Positions 51,499 to 59,744 of a stretch of DNA of 64,000 bases are shown in pieces. The translations under genes were made by a program, and so were the position numbers. A model generated the notes under the pieces. It did no database searches and had not been told where the DNA came from. It saw nothing but the letters and a program-made list of their open reading frames with translations. The stretch is from Streptomyces sp. f51 (GTDB lineage Bacteria > Actinomycetota > Actinomycetes > Streptomycetales > Streptomycetaceae): positions 806,001 through 870,000 of the forward strand of contig NZ_CP149798.1 of the NCBI RefSeq assembly GCF_037940415.1. The letters run 5' to 3'. Position 1 is the stretch's first letter. Each line of letters opens with the position of its first letter.

Positions 51499-52674
51499 TT
51501 ACGGACGCACGGCCTCCAGGATCATCGCGTTCGCCAGTCCCCCCGCCTCGCACATCGTCTGGAGTGCGTAGCGGGCGCCCCGGGCGCGCATCGCGTGCAC
51601 GAGGGTCGTGGTGAGGCGGGTGCCGCTCGCGCCGAGCGGATGGCCGATCGCGATGGCTCCGCCGTGCACGTTGACCTTGGACAGGTCGGCTCCCGTCTCC
51701 TGCTGCCAGGCCAGAACGACGGCGGCGAAGGCCTCGTTCACCTCGAAGAGGTCGATGTCGCCGAGGCCGAGGCCGGCCCTGCGCAGCACCTTCTCGGTGG
51801 CCGGGATGACGCCGGTGAGCATCAGCAGCGGATCGGAACCGGTGACGGCGAAGCTGTGCAGCCGTGCGAGCGGCCGCAGGCCGAGACGGGCGGCGGTCTC
51901 GGCGGACGTGATGAGCACGGCGGAGGCGCCGTCGTTGACCGGACTCGCGTTCCCGGCGGTGACGGACCAGTCGATCTGCGGGAAGCGCTCGGCGAATCCC
52001 GGGTCGTAGTACGCGGGCTTCAGTCCGGCGAGTATCTCCGGGGTGCTGCCGGGGCGGACGCTCTCGTCCCGGGTGAGCCCCTGGAGGGGCGCGACCTCGG
52101 CGTCGAAGAGACCGCCGTCCCACGCCTGTGCCGCCTTGCGGTGCGAGTCGACCGCGAAGGCGTCCATCCGCTCGCGGGTGATGCCCCACTTGGCCGCGAT
52201 GAGCTCGGCGCTGACGCCCTGCGGCACCAGACCTTCGGGATAGCGCTCGGCGACTCCGGGGCCGAAGGGGTCCGCGCCCGCCGGCACGTTGGACCACATC
52301 GGCACCCGGCTCATCGACTCCACGCCACAGGCCACGACCATGTCGTACGCCCCCGACATGACGCCCTGGGCGGCGAAGTGCACCGCCTGCTGCGAGGAGC
52401 CGCACTGGCGGTCCACGGTGGTCGCGGGGACCGTCTCGGGGAATCCGGCCGAGAGCAGGGCGTACCGGGTGGTGTTCATGGCCTGCTCGCCGACCTGGTC
52501 GACGGTGCCGCCGATGACGTCGTCGACGAGCGCCGGGTCGATCCCGGAGCGTTCGACGAGCGCGCGCAGGGTGTGGGCCAGGAGTTCCACGGGGTGGACG
52601 TGGGCGAGCGAGCCGTTCGGCTTTCCCTTGCCCACGGGCGTGCGTACGGCTTCGACGATCACGGCGTCACGCAT
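51499..52674 (-). CDS. acetyl-CoA acyltransferase (thiolase)
   Basis: 391 residues from the ATG at 52674. The catalytic Cys is in TVDRQCGSSQQAVHFAAQG; the histidine is in GGAIAIGHPLGASGTR and the second Cys in QTMCEAGGLANAMILE. The variant MCEAGGLAN is the FadA-like degradative type, so it should cleave 3-ketoacyl-CoA. It is divergent from an HxlR-type regulator with two copies of one operator between them, which suggests regulated fatty acid or aromatic degradation. No other beta-oxidation gene is adjacent. Confidence 0.92.
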   Translation of the reverse strand: MRDAVIVEAVRTPVGKGKPNGSLAHVHPVELLAHTLRALVERSGIDPALVDDVIGGTVDQVGEQAMNTTRYALLSAGFPETVPATTVDRQCGSSQQAVHFAAQGVMSGAYDMVVACGVESMSRVPMWSNVPAGADPFGPGVAERYPEGLVPQGVSAELIAAKWGITRERMDAFAVDSHRKAAQAWDGGLFDAEVAPLQGLTRDESVRPGSTPEILAGLKPAYYDPGFAERFPQIDWSVTAGNASPVNDGASAVLITSAETAARLGLRPLARLHSFAVTGSDPLLMLTGVIPATEKVLRRAGLGLGDIDLFEVNEAFAAVVLAWQQETGADLSKVNVHGGAIAIGHPLGASGTRLTTTLVHAMRARGARYALQTMCEAGGLANAMILEAVRP

Positions 52675-52701
52675 GGCATGCCTCTCAGATCCGTGAGTGA
52701 G

Positions 52702-52760
52702 TTGGATTTCCAAACCCACTAAGTGACCCAAGAGTAACCTAGTGAGTTGGAACATCCAAC
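52702..52760. promoter_or_regulatory. two copies of a GTTGGA/TCCAAC operator between thiolase and HxlR genes
   Basis: Copy 1: TTGGA-TT-TCCAA at 52702-52713. Copy 2: GTTGGA-ACA-TCCAAC at 52746-52760. Both are flanked on the left by GTGA and on the right by CCCAC, so the arms extend to GTGAGTTGGA with one mismatch in copy 2. They are about 45 bp apart, one near each start, and fit a dimeric repressor (probably the HxlR protein) that controls both genes. Confidence 0.65.
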
Positions 52761-52781
52761 CCACCTTCGTAGACTGGCGGC

Positions 52782-53243
52782 ATGAAGGACCCCCGCCCCT
52801 GCTCGATCGCAGCGACGCTCGCCCTCGTCGGCGAGAAGTACTCCCTGCTCGTCCTGCGCGAGGTGTCGCTCGGCGCCACCCGCTTCGACCAGCTGGCACG
52901 CAACACCGGCGCCCCCCGCGACGTCCTGACGACCAGGCTCAAGCGGCTCGTCGAGGCCGGGCTGCTGGAGAAGGCGGAGTACAGCGACCGCCCCAAACGC
53001 TACGAGTACCGGCCGACACGGGCGGGCCTCGAGCTCGAGTCCGTCCTGCTGATGCTGATGTCCTGGGGGGATCGCCACCTCCAGGAGGACGGTTTCCGGC
53101 CCATGGTGCTGGAGCACACCTGCGGCCACGAGCTGGTCCCCCAGGTCGTCTGCCGGGAATGCGGCGAGCGGGTCGAGCACGCGTCGGTGACGCCCCACCC
53201 GCAGGCCCCGGGCTGGACGGTGACAGGACCCGTCGCCCCGTAG
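52782..53243 (+). CDS. HxlR-family transcriptional regulator
   Basis: 153 residues. The winged helix is SIAATLALVGEKYSLLVLRE, then RFDQLARNTGAPRDVLTTRL and ERRY-like YSDRPKRYEYRPTRAG, the HxlR wing. A C-terminal zinc-ribbon-like part has CGHELVPQVVCRECGERV, uncommon in HxlR proteins. No ribosome binding site is clear; the ATG at 52782 is the natural start. It faces the thiolase across 107 bp with twin operators. Confidence 0.9.
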   Translation: MKDPRPCSIAATLALVGEKYSLLVLREVSLGATRFDQLARNTGAPRDVLTTRLKRLVEAGLLEKAEYSDRPKRYEYRPTRAGLELESVLLMLMSWGDRHLQEDGFRPMVLEHTCGHELVPQVVCRECGERVEHASVTPHPQAPGWTVTGPVAP

Positions 53244-53381
53244 CCGCCGCGTTCCCGGGCCCCCGACACGACGGCCGGCCACGGAGGTTAGGGTTGCCTC
53301 AGCGCCCGCGATCACCGCATCCCCGTGATCGCGCGTGCCCCATCTCCCTTTCCGCGATCAGCACTTGGACCACGTGCCTTC

Positions 53382-54257
53382 ATGTCCTGGATTCAATCCC
53401 TCGTCCTCGGGCTCGTCCAAGGGCTGACCGAGTTCCTCCCCGTCTCCTCCAGCGCGCATCTGCGCCTGACCGCGGCCTTCGCGGGCTGGGACGATCCCGG
53501 TGCGGCGTTCACCGCGATCACGCAGCTCGGCACGGAGGCCGCGGTGCTGATCTACTTCCGCAAGGACGTGGGAAGGATCCTGTCGGCTTGGTTCCGCTCG
53601 CTCACGGACAAGGCGATGCGCGGCGACCACGACGCCCAGATGGGATGGCTGGTGATCGTCGGCTCCCTCCCCATCGGGGTGCTCGGCGTCACGCTCAAGG
53701 ACCAGATCGAGGGACCGTTCCGCGATCTGCGGGTCACCGCCACCATGCTGATCGTGATGGGCGTCGTCATAGGCGTGGCCGACCGGCTCGCGGCGCGCGA
53801 CGAGACGGGCGGCAGACACCGCGCGGCCAAGCAGCGCAAGGTACTTGAGGACCTGAACACCAAGGACGGCCTGCTGTACGGGCTCTGCCAGGCGATGGCC
53901 CTGGTCCCCGGCGTCTCCCGGTCCGGCGCGACCATCAGCGGCGGTCTGTTCATGGGCTACACCCGCGCCGCGGCGGCCCGCTACTCCTTCCTCCTCGCCA
54001 TGCCGGCCGTCCTGGCCTCCGGCGCCTTCGAACTCAAGGACGCGGCCGCGGAGGGCCACGTCTCCTGGGGGCCCACCGTCTTCGCGACGGTCATCGCCTT
54101 CGCGGTCGGCTACGCCGTGATCGCGTGGTTCATGAAGTTCATCTCCCACAAGAGCTTCATGCCGTTCGTCTGGTACCGCGTCACCCTCGGATTCGTCCTC
54201 CTCGGCCTGGTGGGCGCCGACGTGCTCAGCCCGCACGCGGCCGAATCGTCGGGCTGA
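53382..54257 (+). CDS. uppP: undecaprenyl-diphosphatase UppP (BacA)
   Basis: 291 residues from the ATG at 53382 (an in-frame start 57 bp upstream would precede the usual MSWIQ start). Motifs: LVLGLVQGLTEFLPVSSSAH, ITQLGTEAAVLIYF, and the catalytic PGVSRSGATISGGLFMGYTR. The integral membrane enzyme removes a phosphate from undecaprenyl diphosphate to recycle the wall-lipid carrier and can give bacitracin resistance. Hydrophobic helices cover the rest. A short conserved ORF follows 106 bp later. Confidence 0.95.
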   Translation: MSWIQSLVLGLVQGLTEFLPVSSSAHLRLTAAFAGWDDPGAAFTAITQLGTEAAVLIYFRKDVGRILSAWFRSLTDKAMRGDHDAQMGWLVIVGSLPIGVLGVTLKDQIEGPFRDLRVTATMLIVMGVVIGVADRLAARDETGGRHRAAKQRKVLEDLNTKDGLLYGLCQAMALVPGVSRSGATISGGLFMGYTRAAAARYSFLLAMPAVLASGAFELKDAAAEGHVSWGPTVFATVIAFAVGYAVIAWFMKFISHKSFMPFVWYRVTLGFVLLGLVGADVLSPHAAESSG

Positions 54258-54363
54258 GCGCGCCGCCGGTCAGACGTTCCGGGAACGATGGGCCGTCTGG
54301 CCGAACGCTTCTGCGGACCGGGTCGCGACGATTTAGCGTGGCCTCTCCGACTGGAGGTGGAGC

Positions 54364-54537
54364 ATGCCGAAAGATCCCGCGCTGAGCCGGTTGGGCACCG
54401 AAGCGCGCAGTGTGAAGTTCCCGGACGGCAGCCGCGGGGTCATCCTCGTGCGGGCCGGTATCCCTCAGGACGAGGCGGAGGCGCTCGCGGCCCGGGTCTG
54501 GGCCGAACGCCCCGAGCCCGGCGGCCCGATCGGCTGA
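54364..54537 (+). CDS. 57-residue conserved-type small protein after uppP
   Basis: ATG at 54364, TGA at 54535-54537. GGAGGT at 54353-54358 lies five bases before the ATG, a strong ribosome binding site. The protein starts MPKDPALSRLGTEARSVKFP, has a beta/turn DGSRGVILVRAGIP and a helix EAEALAARVWAERP. It is cytosolic and weakly acidic. I do not recognise its family. Too short for the usual ORF cut-offs, but the ribosome binding site and codon use support it. Confidence 0.65.
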   Translation: MPKDPALSRLGTEARSVKFPDGSRGVILVRAGIPQDEAEALAARVWAERPEPGGPIG

Positions 54538-54806
54538 CGCGAGGAAGTCCGTCAGAGGTCCGATGGAGCACCCCGGGCGATCACACCGGCCGGGGATTCC
54601 ACCTCCGCCCCTCGGATCCGGCGCATCCGCCGCCCCGCCCGATTCACCCGTCCCGGGGAAACCGGTCCGACGGCCTCAACTCGATCCACGGACCGTGGAG
54701 TTCGACCGACGGAGCGGCATCGCCCCCCGCCATCGTGACGCAGCACATACGACGTGCGTAGCCGCCCGGTAGCGCAGTGTCAGTCCTTGCGCCTAGGCTG
54801 GTCCGC

Positions 54807-54986
54807 ATGTCCCCCGATGCCACCCCGCCTGGTTCCGTGCGGTCTGCCGCCGCGTTGAACGAACAGATCCGCGCCCTGTGGACGCGGACCGGCGGCTCCC
54901 TGTCCGCACAGGAGCGGGCGGAGTACGAACTGTTGATCGTGAAGTGGGCCGAGGCGATACGCGGCGAGATCATCGAAGCCGCGTAG
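54807..54986 (+). CDS. 59-residue small protein, helical
   Basis: From the ATG at 54807: MSPDATPPGSVRSAAALNEQ, then RALWTRTGGSLSAQERAEYE and a C-terminal helix LLIVKWAEAIRGEIIEAA. The balance of charges and the lack of low complexity suggest a real protein, though there is no strong ribosome binding site. Similar short Streptomyces proteins exist in my memory but without function. The gene lies about 270 bp beyond the previous small ORF. Confidence 0.55.
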   Translation: MSPDATPPGSVRSAAALNEQIRALWTRTGGSLSAQERAEYELLIVKWAEAIRGEIIEAA

Positions 54987-55174
54987 ACCCGCCCGGGCTC
55001 CCCGCCCCCGGCTCCTGTCCCATCCCGGCACCACCCACGGAACGCCCGCGGCGACCGCCTGCCCCGATCAAGCGGCCACCGCACGCCGGCCGACGCCCGG
55101 CCGAAGCCTCCCGGACACCGAATATCCCCGCCCAGGCCCTTGGCGTGGCAGGCGGAGTGGCCAACACTGAGCCG

Positions 55175-55660
55175 ATGACGCAGCGTGTGGAGCTCGCGAC
55201 CGTGTTGGACCGGTTCTCCGTGGACGAGATCGTCACCGGATACGCGGTGGCCGTCGACGACGGCGACTGGGCCGCTTACCGAGGGCTGTTCGCGCCGAAG
55301 GGCCGCGCCGACTACCGATCGGCCGGCGGCATCGAGGGCGACGCCGGCCAGGTCGCCGAGTGGCTCGCGCGGAGCCTGGACCTGTTCTCGATGCGCCAGC
55401 ATCTGATCGTCAACCGGCGGGTGCGGTTCGGCGTCCTGGAGCAGGACACCGGAGACACCGCCGAGGTACGGGCGGACTACATCAATCCGATGCGGTTCGC
55501 CGGACAGGACGGCGACGCGACCGCGCCCGACCTCGTGTGCGGCGGCCGCTACACCTTCGGCCTGCTGCGCACCGCGGACGGCTGGCGGCTGCGCCAGGTG
55601 GTCGTCCAGGAGAAATGGCGCCGGATGCCGCAGCCCCGGCCCGCACCCGCGGCCACCTGA
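55175..55660 (+). CDS. SnoaL/NTF2-like protein
   Basis: 161 residues from ATG 55175. Fold signature: a helix with VDEIVTGYAVAVDDGDWAAY, then FAPKGRADYRSAGGIEGDA, and a sheet ending GRYTFGLLRTADGWRLRQ, typical of NTF2-like proteins with a small-molecule pocket (SnoaL_4-like). It could be a cyclase, isomerase, hydratase or a binding protein. It stands alone upstream of a (CCACCG)n tract. Confidence 0.78.
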   Translation: MTQRVELATVLDRFSVDEIVTGYAVAVDDGDWAAYRGLFAPKGRADYRSAGGIEGDAGQVAEWLARSLDLFSMRQHLIVNRRVRFGVLEQDTGDTAEVRADYINPMRFAGQDGDATAPDLVCGGRYTFGLLRTADGWRLRQVVVQEKWRRMPQPRPAPAAT

Positions 55661-55744
55661 GAACCGACCGCCCGCGCCCACATCCACGCCCAGGCCCACG
55701 CACACTGCCACGCCCACGCACACGCCTGGGCCTGGGCCCGCGCC

Positions 55745-55790
55745 CACCGCCACCGCCACCGCCACCGCCACCGCCACCGCCACCGCCACC
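55745..55790. repeat. (CCACCG)n microsatellite before lnt
   Basis: Seven to eight copies of CCACCG run from about 55745, preceded by GCCCACGC-type half-repeats from 55680. The unit is six bases long, so a run of prolines would be read in one frame, but no gene start precedes it. It lies in the 271 bp between the NTF2-like gene and lnt. Confidence 0.85.
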
Positions 55791-55931
55791 GAAGGATCTC
55801 TCCTCCCCACCGAGGACCGACGCCCCCGGTGCACCGTCTCCTCCGCGCGCCCCTCGGCGGCCGCCACGCCCCCTGTCGTAGATCGCCGCCGACGCGCACA
55901 CTGGAGACACCACGGGGCAGGGAGGCGAAGG

Positions 55932-57518
55932 ATGAACAGGCCCGACCGCGCACTCGGCCCATGGCTGGTCTCCCCCTGGCGGCGTGGGGTCGTCGCCGTG
56001 CTGGCGGGCGCCCTGCCCATGCTCGCGTTCCCCGCTCCGTCCTGGTGGTGGTTCGCGTACGTGGCCCTGGTGCCCTGGATGCTCCTGGCACGATCGGCGC
56101 CCACGGGCCGGCGTGCCGCGTACGACGGCTGGCTCGGCGGGTTCGGGTTCCTGCTGGCCGTGCACCACTGGCTGCTGCCGAGCCTGCACGTCTTCCTGGT
56201 GGTCATAGCGGCGCTGCTCGGCGCCCTGTGGGCCCCCTGGGGCTGGCTCGTCCGGCGGTTCCTGGCCGGGGTGCCCTCACCGGGCCGGGTCGGTGCCGCC
56301 CTCCTCGTCCTGCCGTCCGGGTGGCTGATGGTGGAACTCGTCCGGTCCTGGCAGGGCCTGGGCGGTCCCTGGGGTCTGCTCGGATCGAGCCAGTGGCAGG
56401 TGGAACCGGCGCTTCGGCTGGCCTCGGTCGGCGGGGTGTGGCTGCTCAGCTTCCTGGTGGTGGCGGTCAACGTCGCCGCCGCCGTGCTGATCTCGGTGCG
56501 TGAGTCCCGTATGCCCGCCGTGGCCGGACTGGTCGCGACGGCGGCCGCCACCTCGGCTGCCTGGGCGTGGTCGCCGCGCCCGGAGGTCGACGGCCGGGTG
56601 CGGATCGCGGTCGTCCAGCCCGGTGTCGTGGACGGCAGCATCAGCGGCGACAAGCGCTTCGCGCGTGAGGAGACCCTGACCCGTCAGCTCGTCGGCAAGG
56701 GCGCCGACCTGGTCGTCTGGGGCGAGAGCAGCGTCGGCTTCGACCTGGCCGACCGGCCCGATCTGGCCCGCCGCATCGCCACGCTGTCCCACGAGGTCGG
56801 AGCGGACATCCTGGTGAACGTCGACGCCCGGCGTTCCGACCGACCCGGCATCTACAAGAGCTCGGTCCTGGTGGGCCCGCACGGTCCGACGGGCGACCGC
56901 TACGACAAGATGCGGCTGGTCCCGTTCGGCGAGTACGTGCCCGCGCGCTCCCTGCTCGGCTGGGCCACCTCGGTCGGCAAGGCCGCGGGCGAGGACCGCA
57001 GGCGGGGCAGCGAACAAGTGGTGATGAACGTCGGGCACGGCCTGCGCGTCGGTCCCATGATCTGCTTCGAGACGGCGTTCCCCGACATGAGCCGCCACCT
57101 CGCCCAGGACGGTGCCGACGTGCTGGTGGCCCAGTCCTCGACGTCCACGTTCCAGCACACCTGGGCCCCCGAGCAGCACGCCTCGCTCGCCGCGCTGCGT
57201 GCGGCGGAGACCGGTCGTTCCATGGTGCACGCGACTCTCACCGGTGTCTCGGCCGTCTACGGCCCGGACGGCGGGCGCATCGGCTCGTGGCTCGGCACGG
57301 ACACCAGCAGCGCGGTGGTCTACGAGGTGCCGGTGGCCCGGGGAATCACTCCGTACGTCCGGTTCGGCGACTGGCCCGTGCACGGGGCGCTGCTGGTGCT
57401 GGCGGCGCTGTGCGTGACCGAGGGCTCGCGCGCGTTCAGACTGCGGCGGACCGCTCCTGGACCGCTTGGACCACCCGCTCGCACACCTCGTGAGTCGCCA
57501 GCGCGTCCCGGGCGCTGA
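55932..57518 (+). CDS. lnt: apolipoprotein N-acyltransferase
   Basis: 528 residues. An N-terminal membrane part has several helices (VVAVLAGALPMLAFPAP and others), then a nitrilase-like domain with the catalytic triad: Glu in VVWGESSVGFDL, Lys in YDKMRLVPFGEYVPARSLLG and Cys in PMICFETAFPDMS. The enzyme adds the third acyl chain to lipoproteins. The window has several lipoproteins. The 3' end overlaps the oxidoreductase gene by 83 bp in convergent orientation. Confidence 0.92.
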   Translation: MNRPDRALGPWLVSPWRRGVVAVLAGALPMLAFPAPSWWWFAYVALVPWMLLARSAPTGRRAAYDGWLGGFGFLLAVHHWLLPSLHVFLVVIAALLGALWAPWGWLVRRFLAGVPSPGRVGAALLVLPSGWLMVELVRSWQGLGGPWGLLGSSQWQVEPALRLASVGGVWLLSFLVVAVNVAAAVLISVRESRMPAVAGLVATAAATSAAWAWSPRPEVDGRVRIAVVQPGVVDGSISGDKRFAREETLTRQLVGKGADLVVWGESSVGFDLADRPDLARRIATLSHEVGADILVNVDARRSDRPGIYKSSVLVGPHGPTGDRYDKMRLVPFGEYVPARSLLGWATSVGKAAGEDRRRGSEQVVMNVGHGLRVGPMICFETAFPDMSRHLAQDGADVLVAQSSTSTFQHTWAPEQHASLAALRAAETGRSMVHATLTGVSAVYGPDGGRIGSWLGTDTSSAVVYEVPVARGITPYVRFGDWPVHGALLVLAALCVTEGSRAFRLRRTAPGPLGPPARTPRESPARPGR

Positions 57519-58347
57519 GCACCTTCCCCGAGCCCACGGCGTCGAGGAACGCGAGAACCGCCTGCTCGATGCCGCGCTGTCTGGCCACCGGCACCCAGTC
57601 GCCGCGCCGGCGCACGGTCGGCTGCCCCTTGTGGTCGATCACCTCGGCGAGGTTGACCACCTGCCGCTTGGTGTCCTGGCCCGAGACCTCCAGGATCTCC
57701 TCGCTCGAACCGCTGAGCCGGTTCATCACACCCAGTGCGGTGAATCCGTCCCCGGCGAGCTGGAGCACGACATGGTGGAGCAGCCCGTCCTCGACGCGGG
57801 CCCGCACCGTCACGTCGTCGACAGGACCTGGCACCAGGAAGCGCAGGGTGTCGACGACGTGGATGAAGTCGTCGAGAACCATGGTGCGGGGCTCCTCGGG
57901 CAGCCCGGTGCGGTTCTTCTGCATCAGGATCAGCTCGCGGGGGTGCTCGACGCACTGCGCGTACGCGGGTGCGTGGCGCCGGTTGAAACCGACCGCGAGG
58001 CTGACGTTGCGTTCCTCGGCCAGCCGCACCAGCCGCTCCGACTCGCGCAGTTCGTAGGCGAGCGGCTTGTCGACATAGGTCGGTACGCCCGCCTCGAGGA
58101 GCCGGGTGACGATCTCCGGGTGCGCGACGGTGGGCGCGTGCACGAAGGCCGCGTCCAGGTCCTGGGCCAGCAGGGCGTCCAGGTCGGTGTGACGCCGGTC
58201 CGGCGGCAGGTGAAGGGTGTCGGCGACCCGGTCGAGGGTGGCGGGGGTGCGTGTCTGAAGATGCAGTTCGACCTCGGGCTGCACGCCCAGCACCGGCAGA
58301 TACGCCTTCTGCGCGATGTCGCCGAGTCCGATGCAGCCGACCTTCAC
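57436..58347 (-). CDS. Gfo/Idh/MocA-family oxidoreductase
   Basis: 303 residues from GTG 58347, with AAGGAG six bases upstream. The Rossmann N-terminus is VGCIGLGDIAQKAYLPVLGV, then AAFVHAPTVAHPEIV, the family's VPTYVDKPLAYELRESERLV (E/DKP motif) and LAVGFNRRHAPAYA. The C-terminal half has the usual sheet. It acts on a sugar or sugar-like substrate with NAD(P). The reverse frame runs beyond, but the ribosome binding site fixes the start. Confidence 0.9.
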   Translation of the reverse strand: MKVGCIGLGDIAQKAYLPVLGVQPEVELHLQTRTPATLDRVADTLHLPPDRRHTDLDALLAQDLDAAFVHAPTVAHPEIVTRLLEAGVPTYVDKPLAYELRESERLVRLAEERNVSLAVGFNRRHAPAYAQCVEHPRELILMQKNRTGLPEEPRTMVLDDFIHVVDTLRFLVPGPVDDVTVRARVEDGLLHHVVLQLAGDGFTALGVMNRLSGSSEEILEVSGQDTKRQVVNLAEVIDHKGQPTVRRRGDWVPVARQRGIEQAVLAFLDAVGSGKVLSARDALATHEVCERVVQAVQERSAAV

Positions 58348-58587
58348 AGGGGTCTCCTTCAGTCGCCGACGCGGGTTCCGTCGGAAGCATACGGCCGCCG
58401 CGATCGCCGTACGCGGGCGGCCGGGCACCCGGGTGGCGGTGGGCCGGTCCGCGCGGGGCCTGTGCGCGGGCAGGGTGTCAGCCCGCCGACGTCCGTGGCC
58501 GCCGGAGGAGCGGAAGGATCACCCGTGCGGGGCATCCTGTGCGTCCCGGCTCCCTGAATACGGTCCCGAACCAGCAGAGTTGCGCGG

Positions 58588-59049
58588 GTGTATCGAACGA
58601 CGACGACCGCGACGCTTCTGGTCGCCGTGGCGGTCACCGCCCTCTCGGGCTGTGTGACCGTCCAGCGGCCGCCCGCCTCCGGCTCACCCGCCGCCCCTTC
58701 CGGGCACACCGTGCCGCATCCCGACAGCAAGGGGGGACCCCGGATCGCGCAGGCACCGCCGCGAGAGGCGCTGGAGCGGGTCGGCGCCTCGCGGAAACCC
58801 TCACTCGAAGCGCCGGTCAGGCACCGGGTGACTCCCCCGCCACGGGCGGTCGCGCCCCCGGCCCCGCCACGGCACGTCCACCCCGCCCCGCGTCCCGAGC
58901 CGCGGCACCACAAGCGCCGTACCGCCGTACCGCCCGGTGCCCCGGCCTTGCCGAAGCATCCGGAACTGTGCGCGCTCGGCAGAAAGTACGGGGGCTGGAA
59001 GGCGGACAGCCCGGAGGCGGTTCTCTGCGCGAGGACGTACGGGCGCTGA
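58588..59049 (+). CDS. Pro-rich lipoprotein with a conserved Cys-containing tail
   Basis: 153 residues from GTG 58588. The N-terminus is a lipoprotein signal, TATLLVAVAVTALSGC (lipobox LSGC). A Pro/His/Arg-rich middle of 80 residues follows (PPRHVHPAPRPEPRHHKRRT). The end CALGRKYGGWKADSPEAV, then LCARTYGR, is a motif I have seen at the C-terminus of other Streptomyces secreted proteins. The His/Pro stretch might bind metal. Role unknown. Confidence 0.7.
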   Translation: MYRTTTTATLLVAVAVTALSGCVTVQRPPASGSPAAPSGHTVPHPDSKGGPRIAQAPPREALERVGASRKPSLEAPVRHRVTPPPRAVAPPAPPRHVHPAPRPEPRHHKRRTAVPPGAPALPKHPELCALGRKYGGWKADSPEAVLCARTYGR

Positions 59050-59064
59050 CGGCCGCCGCGGTTC

Positions 59065-59643
59065 TCAGGGCCGCTGTCTCGGCGGCCCCAGGGTCTCGCC
59101 GCCCGGTCCGTCGAAGCGGTCGGAGCCGCCGGCGTCCGCCGGGGTGACGTCCTCCCGCAGCCTCAGCTCCAGCCGGCCGATCGCCGCGCGGACACCGTCG
59201 CCGTACCGGTCGTCCGCGAGGACGCCGGCGGCACCGCGGGCCCGGCGCAGATGGGTGCGGGCGGCCTCGGCGCGGCCGAGCTTCGCGTAGTCGGCGGCGA
59301 GGTTCAGATGCAGCGAGGGGTAGAACGCGCGGACGGCGAGCGACTGATGGGGCTCGGTGACACGGCCGCCGGTCAGTTCCTCGGCCGCCGACAGGGCCCG
59401 CAGGTCCCAGGCGAGTTCGTCGGCGGGGTCGTCCTGGGTGTCCGCCATGTAGTGCGCGAGCGTGCAGCGGTGCAGGGCGTCGCCGCCGTCGCCGATCTCG
59501 CCCCACAGGTCCAGGAAACGGCCGCGGGCCTCCTCGCGGTCACCGGCGTGGTGCAGCATGACGGCCTGTCCGATCCGGGTCATCATGGCGTCCGGCGCCG
59601 CCTGCTCCTGTTGCTCCGCCACCGCGTCCTCCAGGCTCGTCAC
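59065..59643 (-). CDS. TPR-type protein
   Basis: 192 residues from the ATG at 59643. Helical repeats are seen: MMTRIGQAVMLHHAGDREEA, GDALHRCTLAHYMADTQDDP, AFYPSLHLNLAADYAKLGRA and RTHLRRARGAAGVL. The pattern is that of tetratricopeptide repeats. The C-terminus is polar. It is convergent with the lipoprotein gene, 15 bp apart. A scaffold or partner role is likely but unknown. Confidence 0.82.
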   Translation of the reverse strand: MTSLEDAVAEQQEQAAPDAMMTRIGQAVMLHHAGDREEARGRFLDLWGEIGDGGDALHRCTLAHYMADTQDDPADELAWDLRALSAAEELTGGRVTEPHQSLAVRAFYPSLHLNLAADYAKLGRAEAARTHLRRARGAAGVLADDRYGDGVRAAIGRLELRLREDVTPADAGGSDRFDGPGGETLGPPRQRP

Positions 59644-59744
59644 TGTCGCTCACGACGCTAACCGCAGCCGGTGGCAATCACGCTCAGGCGCCCCCGTACG
59701 CCGCTGGGCCAGGCCGGTGACGGACCTGCCCAGCGGCCGGGCCG

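Noticed and set aside
55680..55820. Polyproline protein read through the (CCACCG)n tract
   Set aside because: No start codon with a ribosome binding site in that frame. It is a microsatellite.
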